Notes: generated from the sequence alone by a model not told the origin. DNA of 64,000 bases from Myxococcus sp046520405 (GCA_046520405.1 JBKGHI010000013.1:1-64000); one strand, 5' to 3'. Positions 18,015-26,777 are shown, numbered from the stretch's first letter. Numbers and translations: made by a program.

Positions 18015-18902
18015 CTAGCTGGGGTCCAGCAGGGCTTCGAAGAGTGTGCGCGGGTCCATGCCCGGCGGCAGGCCGGAGACGCCACCGTCATTCACCTCCA
18101 CCACCGCCCAGCCCCCGTCCTGGAGCATGGCCACATCAAGAGTGAGGAAGGGCGAGTCGATGCGCCGGGCCAGGGTCTCGAAGCCGGTGAAGTCCGGCAC
18201 GTCGACGTCGAACTCGTGGTACGGCTCGGCGGCGAGCAGCCGGCCGCCTCCGAAGAAGAGCCGGTACTCCAGGTGGGCTGGGCCCGCCGGCGTGCGGCCG
18301 TATTCCTTGAAGGGGAGGAACTTGCGGACGACGAGCCCGCGCTCGAAGCGCTCACCGCGCTCGTCGAGGAGGTTGGCGCAGATCTGCTCGAAGCGCGCCT
18401 GCGTCGTGCCCTCGGGGATGAAGCAGGCCTCGTCCCAGCGCTCCTTGGCCGACTTCACGTGGTCCTTCACCAGCCAGGGCTGCGGGCCGAGCGCCTGGGC
18501 CGCGTGCCACGCCTCCGCCGCGTCCGTGCCCTCTGTCCAGACGCTGCGGGCGGTGTAGCGGGACAGCCGGGGGTACCAGTGGGGGAGGTAGAGCGCCGCC
18601 GCGTACTGCTCGGGCGTCGTGGTGAGCCGGTGTCCCAGGGCGGACACGGCTTCGTCCAGCGCGGTGTACTCCTCCTCCGTCAGCATCCAGCCCCGGTAGA
18701 GGAGCTTGAGCCGGCCGCGCTCGGGGAGGGTGGTGAGGGCCTGTTCGGCGTTGCCGGAGAGGAGGGCGCTCAGGTCGGCCTGGTAGGTGTCCACCCCGAG
18801 CGCCTCGGCCGCGTCGGCCTCCACGTCGAAGGGGTCGTCCTGGGTGGGATTCCGACCGAAGAGGATGGCGCGCGCGTGAGACGGACGTCGGGAGCCTGGC
18901 AT
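18015..18902 (-). CDS. ATP-grasp domain protein, R2K-clade-like
   Basis: 295 residues from ATG 18902 (GAGG upstream; ATG 18917 is an alternative). The N-terminal half has the pattern LLYRGWMLTEEEYTALDEAV followed by LTTTPEQYAAALY, typical of R2K-clade ATP-grasp proteins. The C-terminal half has ATP-grasp features: PWLVKDHVKSAKERWDEA for nucleotide binding, VVRKFLPF, and the metal-binding end VVEVNDGGVSGLP. These enzymes ligate a carboxylate to an amine or similar through an acyl phosphate. R2K members are predicted to modify peptides or proteins, often in conflict or phage settings. The gene appears to stand alone. Confidence 0.72.
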   Translation of the reverse strand: MPGSRRPSHARAILFGRNPTQDDPFDVEADAAEALGVDTYQADLSALLSGNAEQALTTLPERGRLKLLYRGWMLTEEEYTALDEAVSALGHRLTTTPEQYAAALYLPHWYPRLSRYTARSVWTEGTDAAEAWHAAQALGPQPWLVKDHVKSAKERWDEACFIPEGTTQARFEQICANLLDERGERFERGLVVRKFLPFKEYGRTPAGPAHLEYRLFFGGGRLLAAEPYHEFDVDVPDFTGFETLARRIDSPFLTLDVAMLQDGGWAVVEVNDGGVSGLPPGMDPRTLFEALLDPS

Positions 18903-19049
18903 CCAGAAGCCTCGCATCAAGGGTGGCGGTGTGTGGGGGGCACCTCCGACGCGTGCGCACGCCGACCCTGACACGGCCCGTTGACGCCCTGGCCTCAGGC
19001 TCTGCTGCCGGTCCCCGCGAGGACGTCGCGGGGACCGGAGGCGGGGACC

Positions 19050-20864
19050 TCAGTCCCCCAGCGCGCCGTAGCGGACCAGCCGGAAGCGGGCGCCCTGCGC
19101 GTCCCGGATGCGGGCGGCCAGCTTCTCGTGCAGCTCCGGCGTCCAGGCGCTCCACCGCTGGAAGAAGGCCGCCGTGGCCGCCTTGTCACCCCCGTGCTGG
19201 AGCGCGAGCACCTTCTCCAGCAGCGACGTCACCACGGCCGGGTACTTGTCGTATTGGATGCTCAGGCGCGCCGTCTGCGGGTCCGCCTGGATGAGGCCGT
19301 GCTCCAGGAACCAGTTGAACTGCACCAGTTGCATGCGCTGGTAGGGCTGGTCCTCACGCGGGCGCACATTCTGAAGCGTGCGGCGGATGCCGGAGGCCTG
19401 CACCGCGCGCAGCCCGGCGGCGTCCAGCGTGCCCTTCTTGTGGAAGTCATGGAGCGAGAAGAGGCTCACCAGGTCCGCCTTCATCTCCTCCACGGCGCCG
19501 GCGTAGTCCTCCAGCGCGTCGTCCAGGTTGCGGCCCTTCGCGTCCCGGTCCGGCCCCAGGTAGTGCCCCACCTCGTGCCACAGCGTGCGCTGGAAGTTGC
19601 CTTCGGAGACCAGCTCCCGGGCGTGGGCGTCCGCCACCGCGGCGCGCCAGATGCGTTCGTCGGACGCGAACAGCTCCGGGTTCCGCATGATGTTCTCCCG
19701 CAGGAGGATGGTGCGGCCGTAGCGGCGCGCGGTGAGCGCGTCGTTGGGGAGGATGCTCGCGGTGTTGGTGCCACGCGACTGGCCGAAGTCGGCGATGACC
19801 TCGTAGACGCCCACGGGGATGTCCTCGCGCACTCGCTTCTTCGCGGCGTAGGGCAGCGCGTCCTCCACCCCCTGGAGCCCGCCCAGGCGCTTGCGCAGCG
19901 CCTGCGTGGCCTCCTCGTTGCGCAGCAGCACCGACAGGCTGTGGAACGCCTTCACGCCGAAGAGCGCGTCGTCATACGTCTCATACGCGCCCAACTGCAC
20001 GTTGAGCTTCTGGAAGCGGCCCGTCACCCACGCCGCGTCGCCGCTCTCGTAGTCGTTGCTGAGCAGGTCGCGAGCGCGGTTGCGCAGGTAGCGCGCCAGC
20101 TCCACGTCGCTGGCCTCCAGCCGCCGCGCCGCGCGCATCACCAGCCCGTAGGCCTTCACCAGCTCCGGCCCGTAGGCCACCGCGTACGGCACCGCGTAGA
20201 GCACCTTGGCGTCGGGCCGCTTCGCCTTCGCCTGCAGGGCTTCACGCAGGCCCGGGTGCAGCGTGTCCAGCACCGGGTACGTCTGGAGGACCTTCACGTC
20301 CTGGCGCAGGTTGGCCGCCGTGGCGCGGCGGACCACCGACTTCTCGTTCAGCAGGGACGCGCGCTCGCCGGGGTTCGCCGCCAGGAAGGTGTCCACCTCC
20401 GCCCGCGTGACGTCCACCGGGTACACGTTGCGCGCGGCCACCTGCGCGTCCACCGGCAGGAAGGCCTCCCGCGCGTTGCTCAGCGTGCTGGCGATGGGGC
20501 CCTGGTACAGCCGGTACAGCGCCAGCAGGTCCTGCGTGCGCTTGGGGCTGCCCAGCTTCTTGTCCAGCGCCTGGAGCTTCGCGTGGGCGGGGAGCGCCTG
20601 GTGGTGACGCGACGTCTCGTAAAGGCCCTGGAAGATGGCGCCCACCTCCAGCAGGTCCTTCACCGCCGCCTGTTCGTCAGCGGTGAGGCGGGAGAGGTCC
20701 GGCGACAAGCGGACCTCCTGCGTCTTGGCGAGCACTTCGGCCACCTTCTCCTCGGGCCAGTAGCCCGGAGGCAGGGTGGGGGAAGGACGGCTGGGGGCGG
20801 CGGCCTGCGCCGAAAGCGCCAGGAGGGCGGCGGCGCCCAGGGACAGGGCGTGGGGGATTCGCAT
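19050..20864 (-). CDS. Exported zinc peptidase resembling M49 (dipeptidyl-peptidase III-like)
   Basis: 604 residues from ATG 20864, with a signal peptide (MRIPHALSLGAAALLALSAQ, cleavage near AQAAA). The zinc site is HEVGHY (HExxH at 430-434) with a third ligand in EEMKAD near 458-463, an arrangement similar to M49-like hydrolases (HExxH then EExxAD/E). A nearby conserved stretch is RYGRTILLRENIMRNPE. Classical DPP III has HELLGH with one extra residue, so this is a relative, not an orthologue. No strong ribosome-binding site is seen before the ATG. It probably digests peptides in the periplasm or outside the cell. Confidence 0.7.
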   Translation of the reverse strand: MRIPHALSLGAAALLALSAQAAAPSRPSPTLPPGYWPEEKVAEVLAKTQEVRLSPDLSRLTADEQAAVKDLLEVGAIFQGLYETSRHHQALPAHAKLQALDKKLGSPKRTQDLLALYRLYQGPIASTLSNAREAFLPVDAQVAARNVYPVDVTRAEVDTFLAANPGERASLLNEKSVVRRATAANLRQDVKVLQTYPVLDTLHPGLREALQAKAKRPDAKVLYAVPYAVAYGPELVKAYGLVMRAARRLEASDVELARYLRNRARDLLSNDYESGDAAWVTGRFQKLNVQLGAYETYDDALFGVKAFHSLSVLLRNEEATQALRKRLGGLQGVEDALPYAAKKRVREDIPVGVYEVIADFGQSRGTNTASILPNDALTARRYGRTILLRENIMRNPELFASDERIWRAAVADAHARELVSEGNFQRTLWHEVGHYLGPDRDAKGRNLDDALEDYAGAVEEMKADLVSLFSLHDFHKKGTLDAAGLRAVQASGIRRTLQNVRPREDQPYQRMQLVQFNWFLEHGLIQADPQTARLSIQYDKYPAVVTSLLEKVLALQHGGDKAATAAFFQRWSAWTPELHEKLAARIRDAQGARFRLVRYGALGD

Positions 20865-20975
20865 GACGCACAAGATTGCCACGGAGGTGCGCGTATTCCC
20901 CACGGGTTCGGTTGGATTGCGTCACGCACGAGTGACGTCCTGTGCTCCGGACAAGTCTTGCGCTACACGGTGCGC

Positions 20976-22185
20976 ATGAAAACCAAACTTCCCCTGTTTG
21001 TATCTCTATCCGCGTTGATTGGCTGTGGGGCCCGGGTCCTCGGACCCCATGCAGGAGGCCATCGCGCTGGGCACGCGGACCCAGGCGCTGGCCACCGGGA
21101 CGCCCGCCTCCGAGGGCGTGCTGTCCTTCCTCAACGACTACTCCATCTCCTTCAACGAGCTGGACGTGGAGGTGCCGCTGGACGCCCAGGCGGCGCAGGC
21201 GTTGATTGACTTCCGCGAGGGCCCGGACGGCCAGCTCCGCACGGGGGATGACCGCCGCTTCGTGAGCATCGAGCAGGTGGACGCGGTGCCGCACGTGGGC
21301 CCCGCGGCGCTGGCCGCGCTGGAGGCGTACGCCAAGGGCACGGGCCGCGTGGAGCTGCCGGTGGACGGCCACGTGGGCACCTTCCACGGCGTGCCCTTCA
21401 ACATGGCGGAGGCCCGCCGCGCCATCCACGCGGCGAACACGGAGAGCGCGTCCACGCTGGAGACCGTCTTCGCCATTCCCCAGGCCGCGGTGCAGAGCCT
21501 GGTGGCGGCGCGTCCCATCCTCCACATGATTCAGCTCTCCCGGCTGGCGAACGTGGACGCCCTCACGCTGAACCAGCTCAAGTCCAACACGCAGTTGGGC
21601 GCCGAAGGTGACCCCTGCACGGGCCCCGGCCTCTGTCAGCCCGGCCTCGTCTGCGAGGGCCGGCCCGGTGACGGCTCCAGCCCCTACGGCCGCTGCGTCG
21701 ACACCGCGTACCTCGCCGGCAACGGCGACGTGTGCTCGCGCTTCATGGCGTGCCCGTCGGCGGACCTCATCTGCATCGGCCTGGCGTCCGGTTGGGTGGA
21801 GGGCTACTGCGCTCCGGCGTGGATGGGCGCCTCCTTCATCGAGTACTCGGACCTGCGGCTCCAGTCGACGAACCCGCTGGTGACGGCGCCGCTCACGGTG
21901 GTGGGCCTGGCCACGGTGCCCATGGACATCAACGTGGAGCTGGACATCGTCCACAGCGCGCCGCAGCGGCTGGTGCTGACGCTGGAGGACCCGGGTGGTG
22001 AGACGGCCCTGCTGTGGGACGGCCCGAACGAGGGCACGCCGCCCTCGCGCATCGTCGTGACGCGTGGCATCCCGCGCGATGGCTCCATCAACGGCCGCTG
22101 GAAGCTGCACGTCGCCAACCCTTCCGGAGTGGGCAGCGGCACGCTGCGCTCGTGGACGCTGAAGCTCACCAGCCGCTACGACTGA
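20976..22185 (+). CDS. Lipoprotein with helix-hairpin-helix repeats and P-domain (frameshifted)
   Basis: ATG 20976 opens a lipoprotein signal, MKTKLPLFVSLSALIGC (Cys17), but the frame is lost at the GGGG of 21027-21030. Removing one G gives IGCGPGSSDPMQEAIALGT and a continuous 402-residue protein. Two HhH-like repeats follow (VLSFLNDYSISFNELDVEVP...VDAVPHVGPAALAALEAYA; ARRAIHAANTESASTLETVF...LANVDALTLNQLK), then a cysteine-rich segment (CTGPGLCQPGLVC). The last 110 residues are a proprotein-convertase P-domain (NVELDIVHSAPQRLVLTLED, SINGRWKLHVANPSGVGSG). P-domains usually assist secreted proteases; no protease domain is present here. Confidence 0.7.
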
Positions 22186-22197
22186 GCAGGCGGGGTT

Positions 22198-22235
22198 CGC
22201 GGTGGGCCTCCGCGTTTCTTCAGGGGCCCACCGCG
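22198..22235. terminator. Hairpin terminator between convergent genes
   Basis: A perfect 11-bp stem CGCGGTGGGCC/GGCCCACCGCG with a 16-base loop lies between the P-domain lipoprotein and the amidase gene. Confidence 0.6.
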
Positions 22236-22248
22236 CGTTTCACGGTGG

Positions 22249-23694
22249 CTACGCGGGCTGGGTGACGTGCACCGGAGGCCGCCGCTGCGCCCAGGGCTGG
22301 GCCTGCTCCAACTGCCCGGCGAGCCGGAAGAGCGTCGCCTCGTCGGCATACCGGCCGGCGAACTGGACACCGATGGGCAGGCCTTCCTCGCTCCAGTGCA
22401 GCGGCACGGACATGGCGGGCTGCCCGGTGACGTTGAACATCGCGGTGAAGGGGCAGTGGCCGAAGGCGTGGTCGTACCACTCGCGCGCGGTCCGGGCCAC
22501 GTTGGCGTCCATCATGCCCAGCGGGAAGGGCGGGGTGGCCACCGTGGGCGACAGGAGCACGTCGTACTCCTGGAAGAAGGCGCCCACCTGACGTGACACC
22601 AGGTTGAAGACGCCGAGTGCCCGTTGCAGGTCCGTGGCCTTCAGCTCGCGGCCGTGGCGCACCGCCGCCCAGGTGGTGGCTTCGAGCAGCTCCGGGCCCG
22701 CATCGCGTCCGGAGAACTGGCTCAGCGCGCCCACCAGGGAGGCCATGGTCACCGACCACACGGTGCAGACGGCCTCGTGCAGCAGTTGCCCGTCATGCTC
22801 GGGCGCGGCCTCGACGACCTCGTGGCCCAGCTCCGTACACAGGCGCGCCGCCGCCTGGGCGGCCTCCACACATTCCCGGCTCACCGGGGAGCCCATGGGC
22901 GACTCCGTCATCAACGCGATGCGAAGCCGGCCCGGCGCGCGGCCCACTTCCTCCAGGTACGGTCGCTGCGGCGGCGGGGCGTAGTACGGGTCACCCGCCT
23001 CCGGGCCGTGGGTGGCGTCCAGCATCGCCGCGCTGTCGCGCACGCTGCGGGACAGCGCATGCTCGATGCCCATCCCGCAGATGAGGTCGCCCGCGTCTGG
23101 CCCCAGCGAGATGCGGCCCCGCGTGGGCTTCAGCCCGAAGACGCCGCAGAGCGAGGCGGGGATGCGCAGCGAACCGCCCCCGTCATTGCCGTGGGCAATG
23201 GGGACGATGCCCGCCGCCACCGCCGCCGCCGAGCCACCGCTGGAGCCGCCCGGACTGCGCCCCACGTCCCACGGGTTGTGCGTGGGGCCGTGGAGCAGCG
23301 GCTCCGTGCTGCCGTTGTTGCCGAACTCCGGCGCGTTCGTCCGGCCCAGGAGCACCAGGCCCGCGCGCCGGTAGCGCGCCATCAACGCGCTGTCGTGAGG
23401 GAACACCGTTCCCTGGCCCAGCCTGCTCCCCATCTCACTGGGCACCCCCGCGGCGTGGACGCCAATGTCCTTGATGAGGAAGGGCACGCCCCGAAAGGGG
23501 CCGTCCGGGAGGCCTTGCTTCAGCGTGTCGTTCGCGTCGCCTTCGCGCGTGTCGATGACGGCGTTCAGCTTCGGATTGACGCGCTGGATGGCCTCCACCG
23601 CCACCCGGAGCAGCTCCTCGGGGGAGACTTCCTTCCGACGTACCAGCTCCGCCAGTCCCACGGCGTCAAAGCGACTGTAGTCATCCAGGTTCAT
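22249..23694 (-). CDS. Amidase-signature family hydrolase
   Basis: 481 residues from ATG 23694, cytoplasmic. The Ser-cisSer-Lys triad is complete: Lys75 in PFLIKDIG, cis-Ser151 in GRSPGGSSGGSAAAVAAG and the nucleophile Ser175 in DGGGSLRIPASLCG. The 24-residue spacing between the two serines is the family norm. It hydrolyses amide bonds; sequence features such as the FGNNGSTEP loop are like 6-aminohexanoate-cyclic-dimer hydrolase-type amidases, but substrate cannot be assigned. It lies 87 bases downstream of the lanthipeptide exporter on the same strand, so read-through from that operon is possible, though a role in lanthipeptide biology is unproven. Confidence 0.9.
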   Translation of the reverse strand: MNLDDYSRFDAVGLAELVRRKEVSPEELLRVAVEAIQRVNPKLNAVIDTREGDANDTLKQGLPDGPFRGVPFLIKDIGVHAAGVPSEMGSRLGQGTVFPHDSALMARYRRAGLVLLGRTNAPEFGNNGSTEPLLHGPTHNPWDVGRSPGGSSGGSAAAVAAGIVPIAHGNDGGGSLRIPASLCGVFGLKPTRGRISLGPDAGDLICGMGIEHALSRSVRDSAAMLDATHGPEAGDPYYAPPPQRPYLEEVGRAPGRLRIALMTESPMGSPVSRECVEAAQAAARLCTELGHEVVEAAPEHDGQLLHEAVCTVWSVTMASLVGALSQFSGRDAGPELLEATTWAAVRHGRELKATDLQRALGVFNLVSRQVGAFFQEYDVLLSPTVATPPFPLGMMDANVARTAREWYDHAFGHCPFTAMFNVTGQPAMSVPLHWSEEGLPIGVQFAGRYADEATLFRLAGQLEQAQPWAQRRPPVHVTQPA

Positions 23695-23781
23695 GAATCC
23701 CTCGCAGGCGCCGGCCGGCAGGTCGCGGCCCGGTCGCGGGAAACAGGATATTCACGATTCCCGGGTCGTACTCCAGGCGCC

Positions 23782-25983
23782 TCAGCCGGTGGCCTGGGTG
23801 CGCTCTTCCCGCTGGGCATTCACCAGCGACGCGTAGGTGCCCTGGCGCTCCAGCAGCTCCTGGTGCCGCCCCACCTCCACCACGCGGCCCGCCTCCATGA
23901 CCAGGATGGTGTCGGCGGTGCGCACCGTGCTGAGGCGGTGGGCGATGACGACGCGCGTGCACTTGAGCGACGCCAGCGCCTGTTGCACGTGGGCCTCGGT
24001 GGCGGCGTCCAGCGCGCTGGTGGCTTCATCCAGCAGGAGGATGGCGGGCCGGCGCACCAGCGCGCGCGCCAGGGCCAGCCGCTGGCGCTGACCGCCGGAC
24101 ATGGAGAGGCCACGGTCCGTCAGCGGCGTGTCGTACTGCATGGGCATGGCCATGATGTCGTCGTGGATGTGGGCCAGCTTCGCGGCCTCCACGACGCGGT
24201 CCATGTCCAGGTCCGGGTCGCTCAGGGTGATGTTCTCCCGCAGCGACGCGTTGAAGAACGAGGCGTCCTGCAACACCACGCCCAACTGGCTGCGCACCGC
24301 GCGCAAATCCAGCTCGCCCAGCTCCACGCCGTCATACCGGACGTGGCCGGAGGTGGGCAGGTAGAGCCCCAGCAGCAGGTGCGCCAGCGTGCTCTTGCCC
24401 GCGCCCGAGCGCCCGACGAGCGCCACCATCTGCCCCGGCTCCACGCTGACGGACACGCCCTGCACCACCCAGGCGGAGTGGGGGGTGTAGCGGAAGCGCA
24501 CATCCTCCAGGGTGACGGCGCCGCGCAGCGTGGTGGGCCGGCCCTGGTGTGCGGCGTCGCGCTCGGGCGGCGTGTCCAGCACGTCGTTGATGCGCTCCAG
24601 GTAGGTGCCCAGGAACTGGAGCTGCCCGCCGGTGCCCAGCAGGTTGGACAGCGGAATCAGCAGCGCGGTGGCCAGCGCGTTGATGCTCAACATCTGTCCC
24701 AGGGACATCGCGCCGTCCAGCACGCGCCACGCGCCCACGCACAGCAGCACCAGCGGGGACACGCGGCGCAGCGTGCCCGTCAGCGCGTCCAGCCACGCGG
24801 AGAGCCGGCCGCGCTCCAGCTCCACATTGAGCAGGTCCACGTAGAGGTTGGAGTAGCTGCCCACCATGCGGCCCTCCACGCCGAACGCCTTGAGCGTCTG
24901 CATGCCGGACAGCATGGCCATCAGGTAGCTCTGGCTGCGCACGCCCATGTCCAGGCTGCGCGAAAGGTGGTTGCGCTGGCGGGCGCGGGGCAGCGCGAAC
25001 ACCAATACCTGCAACAAGCCCAGGCCCACCACCAGCAGCCCCAGCGACGCGTCCGCCACCAGCAGCAACGCCAGGTAGAGGAGCACCAGGGCACCATCGA
25101 GCGCGCTGGACAGCAGGCCGGTGGACAGCAGGTCGCGGATGGCCTGCTGCGAGCTCAGCCGTGTCAGCAAGTCGCCCGCGGGCCGGAGCTGGAAGAAGGG
25201 GTAGGCCAGGCTCACCAGGTGGTCCAGCAGCCCCTGTGTCATCTGCGAGTCCAGCCGGGTGCGCAGCTCCACCAGGAGCTGGCCGCGTACCACCGACGTG
25301 AGCAGCTCGAAGAGCAACACGCCCGCCAGCGCCGCGGACAGCACCCCCATCAGCGAGTAGTCCTGCCGGGGCACCACCCGGTCCACCACCATGCCGGTGA
25401 GCAGCGGCACCGCCAGCGTCAGCACCTGGAGCACACCGGACAGCGCGAGCACCTTCGCCAGCGTGCCGGCCTGTCGCTTCACCAGCGGCACGAGGTAGCG
25501 GTACGGGCCGCGCCGGGTGCTGCCCTGCTGGAAGCCTTCGGACGGCTCCATCAGCAGCGCCACGCCGGTGAAGCACTGGCTGAACTGCTCCATGGAGACG
25601 CGGCGGCGGCCCTGGTCGGGGTCCACCACCTCCACCCAGCCTCGGCCCAGCCGCTCGAAGACGACGTAGTGCGTGAAGCGCCAGTGGAGGATGGTGGCCG
25701 GTGGCAGGAAGGGCAGCCGGTCCAGGTCCACGGAGATGGCGCGCACGCGCAGGCCCAGCTTCTGCCCCGCGGCCTTCAGCGACTTCGCGCTGGCGCCGTC
25801 ACGTCCGGGGCCCGTCACCTCGCGGACCGCCTCCAGGCTCATCTCGCGGCCGTGATAGGCCAGCACCATGGACAGGCAGGCGGCGCCGCAATCCGTCATC
25901 GTCATCTGCCGCACTTCGGGCACGCGCTTGCGCAGGCCGGGCCTCCACCGGCGCTGGGGCTGCTGCGGAGCCTCGGCCGTCAT
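23782..25983 (-). CDS. lanT: Peptidase-containing ABC exporter for lanthipeptides (LanT/PCAT)
   Basis: 733 residues from ATG 25983, which overlaps the stop of the stub gene by ATGA. Residues 1-150 are a C39 peptidase: Cys32 in MTDCGAACLSMVLAYHG, His105 in FTHYVVFE and Asp121 in VVDPDQG, all intact. A six-helix ABC membrane domain follows. The ATPase domain has Walker A GRSGAGKST, signature SMSGGQRQRLALARAL, Walker B ILLLDEATSALD and H-loop VIAHRLSTV. Such transporters cut leaders after a double glycine and export the core. It is the only exporter in the locus, downstream of lanM and three precursors, so it should process all three. Confidence 0.93.
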   Translation of the reverse strand: MTAEAPQQPQRRWRPGLRKRVPEVRQMTMTDCGAACLSMVLAYHGREMSLEAVREVTGPGRDGASAKSLKAAGQKLGLRVRAISVDLDRLPFLPPATILHWRFTHYVVFERLGRGWVEVVDPDQGRRRVSMEQFSQCFTGVALLMEPSEGFQQGSTRRGPYRYLVPLVKRQAGTLAKVLALSGVLQVLTLAVPLLTGMVVDRVVPRQDYSLMGVLSAALAGVLLFELLTSVVRGQLLVELRTRLDSQMTQGLLDHLVSLAYPFFQLRPAGDLLTRLSSQQAIRDLLSTGLLSSALDGALVLLYLALLLVADASLGLLVVGLGLLQVLVFALPRARQRNHLSRSLDMGVRSQSYLMAMLSGMQTLKAFGVEGRMVGSYSNLYVDLLNVELERGRLSAWLDALTGTLRRVSPLVLLCVGAWRVLDGAMSLGQMLSINALATALLIPLSNLLGTGGQLQFLGTYLERINDVLDTPPERDAAHQGRPTTLRGAVTLEDVRFRYTPHSAWVVQGVSVSVEPGQMVALVGRSGAGKSTLAHLLLGLYLPTSGHVRYDGVELGELDLRAVRSQLGVVLQDASFFNASLRENITLSDPDLDMDRVVEAAKLAHIHDDIMAMPMQYDTPLTDRGLSMSGGQRQRLALARALVRRPAILLLDEATSALDAATEAHVQQALASLKCTRVVIAHRLSTVRTADTILVMEAGRVVEVGRHQELLERQGTYASLVNAQREERTQATG

Positions 25984-26195
25984 GGGAGCACGTGTCCTTC
26001 CTGGGCAATGAGCGCCGGCCACGCCAGGACGCAGAGCACCAGCGTGACGCAGAAGACGCACAGGAGCGCGAACGTCCAGTGCGTCCACCGGCGGGAGATG
26101 CGCAGCAGGTCACCCTCGTCCTGCACGACGCGCTGGTAATGCGCCAGGGCTTCCTTGCGGAAGATGGAGGGGCGGCCGTCGGTGGGTGGCTGCAT
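25980..26195 (-). CDS. 71-residue single-TM protein resembling an HlyD-adaptor N-terminus
   Basis: The protein has a charged N-terminal segment (RPSIFRKEALAHYQRVVQDE), one transmembrane helix (FALLCVFCVTLVLCVLAW) and a short tail ending EGHVLP. The FRKEALxxY start followed by one helix resembles the N-terminus of HlyD-type membrane fusion proteins that partner PCAT exporters. The periplasmic hairpin and barrel domains (normally 300 residues or more) are absent: the stop overlaps the exporter start, leaving no room for them. It is either a deletion remnant or a small exporter subunit. There is no strong ribosome-binding site before ATG 26195. Confidence 0.6.
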   Translation of the reverse strand: MQPPTDGRPSIFRKEALAHYQRVVQDEGDLLRISRRWTHWTFALLCVFCVTLVLCVLAWPALIAQEGHVLP

Positions 26196-26221
26196 CGCGT
26201 GGGGACGTTAGCGCATGGGGT

Positions 26222-26253
26222 GGGGGACTGGTCCGGGACTGGACCAGTCCCCC
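26222..26253 (-). terminator. Strong hairpin between precursor and export genes
   Basis: A perfect 13-bp stem GGGGGACTGGTCC with its complement and a 6-base loop lies between the last precursor gene and the stub/exporter pair. It could act as a partial terminator that keeps exporter expression below that of the precursors, or stabilise the 3' end of the precursor mRNA. Confidence 0.6.
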
Positions 26254-26256
26254 GTT

Positions 26257-26277
26257 GGCCCGGTTCTGTTCCGGGCC
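26257..26277 (-). terminator. First hairpin of the tandem pair after the precursor genes
   Basis: A perfect 7-bp stem GGCCCGG/CCGGGCC with a 7-base loop lies 12 bases past the stop of the last precursor gene and directly before the 13-bp hairpin at 26222-26253. Confidence 0.5.
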
Positions 26278-26288
26278 CTACCGCTGCT

Positions 26289-26504
26289 TCACGCCTGGCA
26301 CATGAGAGGCGGGCACGGCGTGCAGTAGGGGCTGCCGAACTGCTCGCATTGGTCCGCACCCGAGATGCTCTCCAGGACCTCGTCGCCCAGTTCCATCTCG
26401 GCGGCGGGGTTGACGGGCAGGGACGCGCGCTCCTCGGCCGTCAGGCTGTTGAAGTACTCGGGGTCACGCCATGCACGGAGGATGTGGTCCTTGTTCTGGC
26501 TCAT
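26289..26504 (-). CDS. lanA3: Lanthipeptide precursor 3 (mersacidin/lichenicidin-type leader)
   Basis: 71 residues. The leader begins MSQNKDHILRAWRDPEYFNS and continues with LTAEERASLPVNPAAEMELGDEVLESISGA, the pattern of type 2 mersacidin/lichenicidin-family leaders. Cleavage is expected after the Gly-Ala pair. The core is 21 residues with Cys at 3, 11, 14 and 19, and ends SPYCTPCPPLMCQA. Only one Ser and one Thr are available for dehydration against four Cys, so at most two (methyl)lanthionine rings can form, leaving cysteines free or disulfide-bonded. The ribosome-binding site CAGGAG is the same as in the other two precursor genes. Confidence 0.88.
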   Translation of the reverse strand: MSQNKDHILRAWRDPEYFNSLTAEERASLPVNPAAEMELGDEVLESISGADQCEQFGSPYCTPCPPLMCQA

Positions 26505-26534
26505 GACTTCTCCTGGACAGGAATGGGGTTCGTA

Positions 26535-26747
26535 TCAGAGGCAGTGATACGGCGGGCAGGGCGTGCAGTAGTAGCTGCCGAACTGCTCGCAGGTGTCCGC
26601 GCCGGAGATGGTCTCCAGGACCTCGTCGCTCAGCTCCAGCTCGGCGGCGGGGTTGGCGGGCAGGGATGCACGCGCCTCGGCGGACAGGCTGTTGAAGTAC
26701 TCGGGGTCACGCCACGCACGGAGGATGTGGTCCTTGTTCTGGCTCAT
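26535..26747 (-). CDS. lanA2: Lanthipeptide precursor 2 (mersacidin/lichenicidin-type leader)
   Basis: 70 residues. The leader is nearly identical to its neighbours (ILRAWRDPEYFNSLSAEARA, then ELSDEVLETISGA). The core after Gly-Ala is 20 residues: DTCEQFGSYY followed by CTPCPPYHCL. It has four Cys, two Thr and one Ser. The spacing C-x4-S-x2-C-T-P-C-P-P-x2-C matches precursor 3. The neighbouring genes share leader, spacing and ribosome-binding site, indicating tandem duplication with divergence confined mostly to the core. Confidence 0.9.
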   Translation of the reverse strand: MSQNKDHILRAWRDPEYFNSLSAEARASLPANPAAELELSDEVLETISGADTCEQFGSYYCTPCPPYHCL

Positions 26748-26777
26748 GACTTCTCCTGGAAAGGTGAGGGGTTTGAA

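Noticed and set aside
18981..21209. Long plus-strand open frame antisense to the M49-like peptidase
   Set aside because: It is a high-GC shadow frame rich in Arg/His/Val; only its last part coincides with the real lipoprotein start at 20976.
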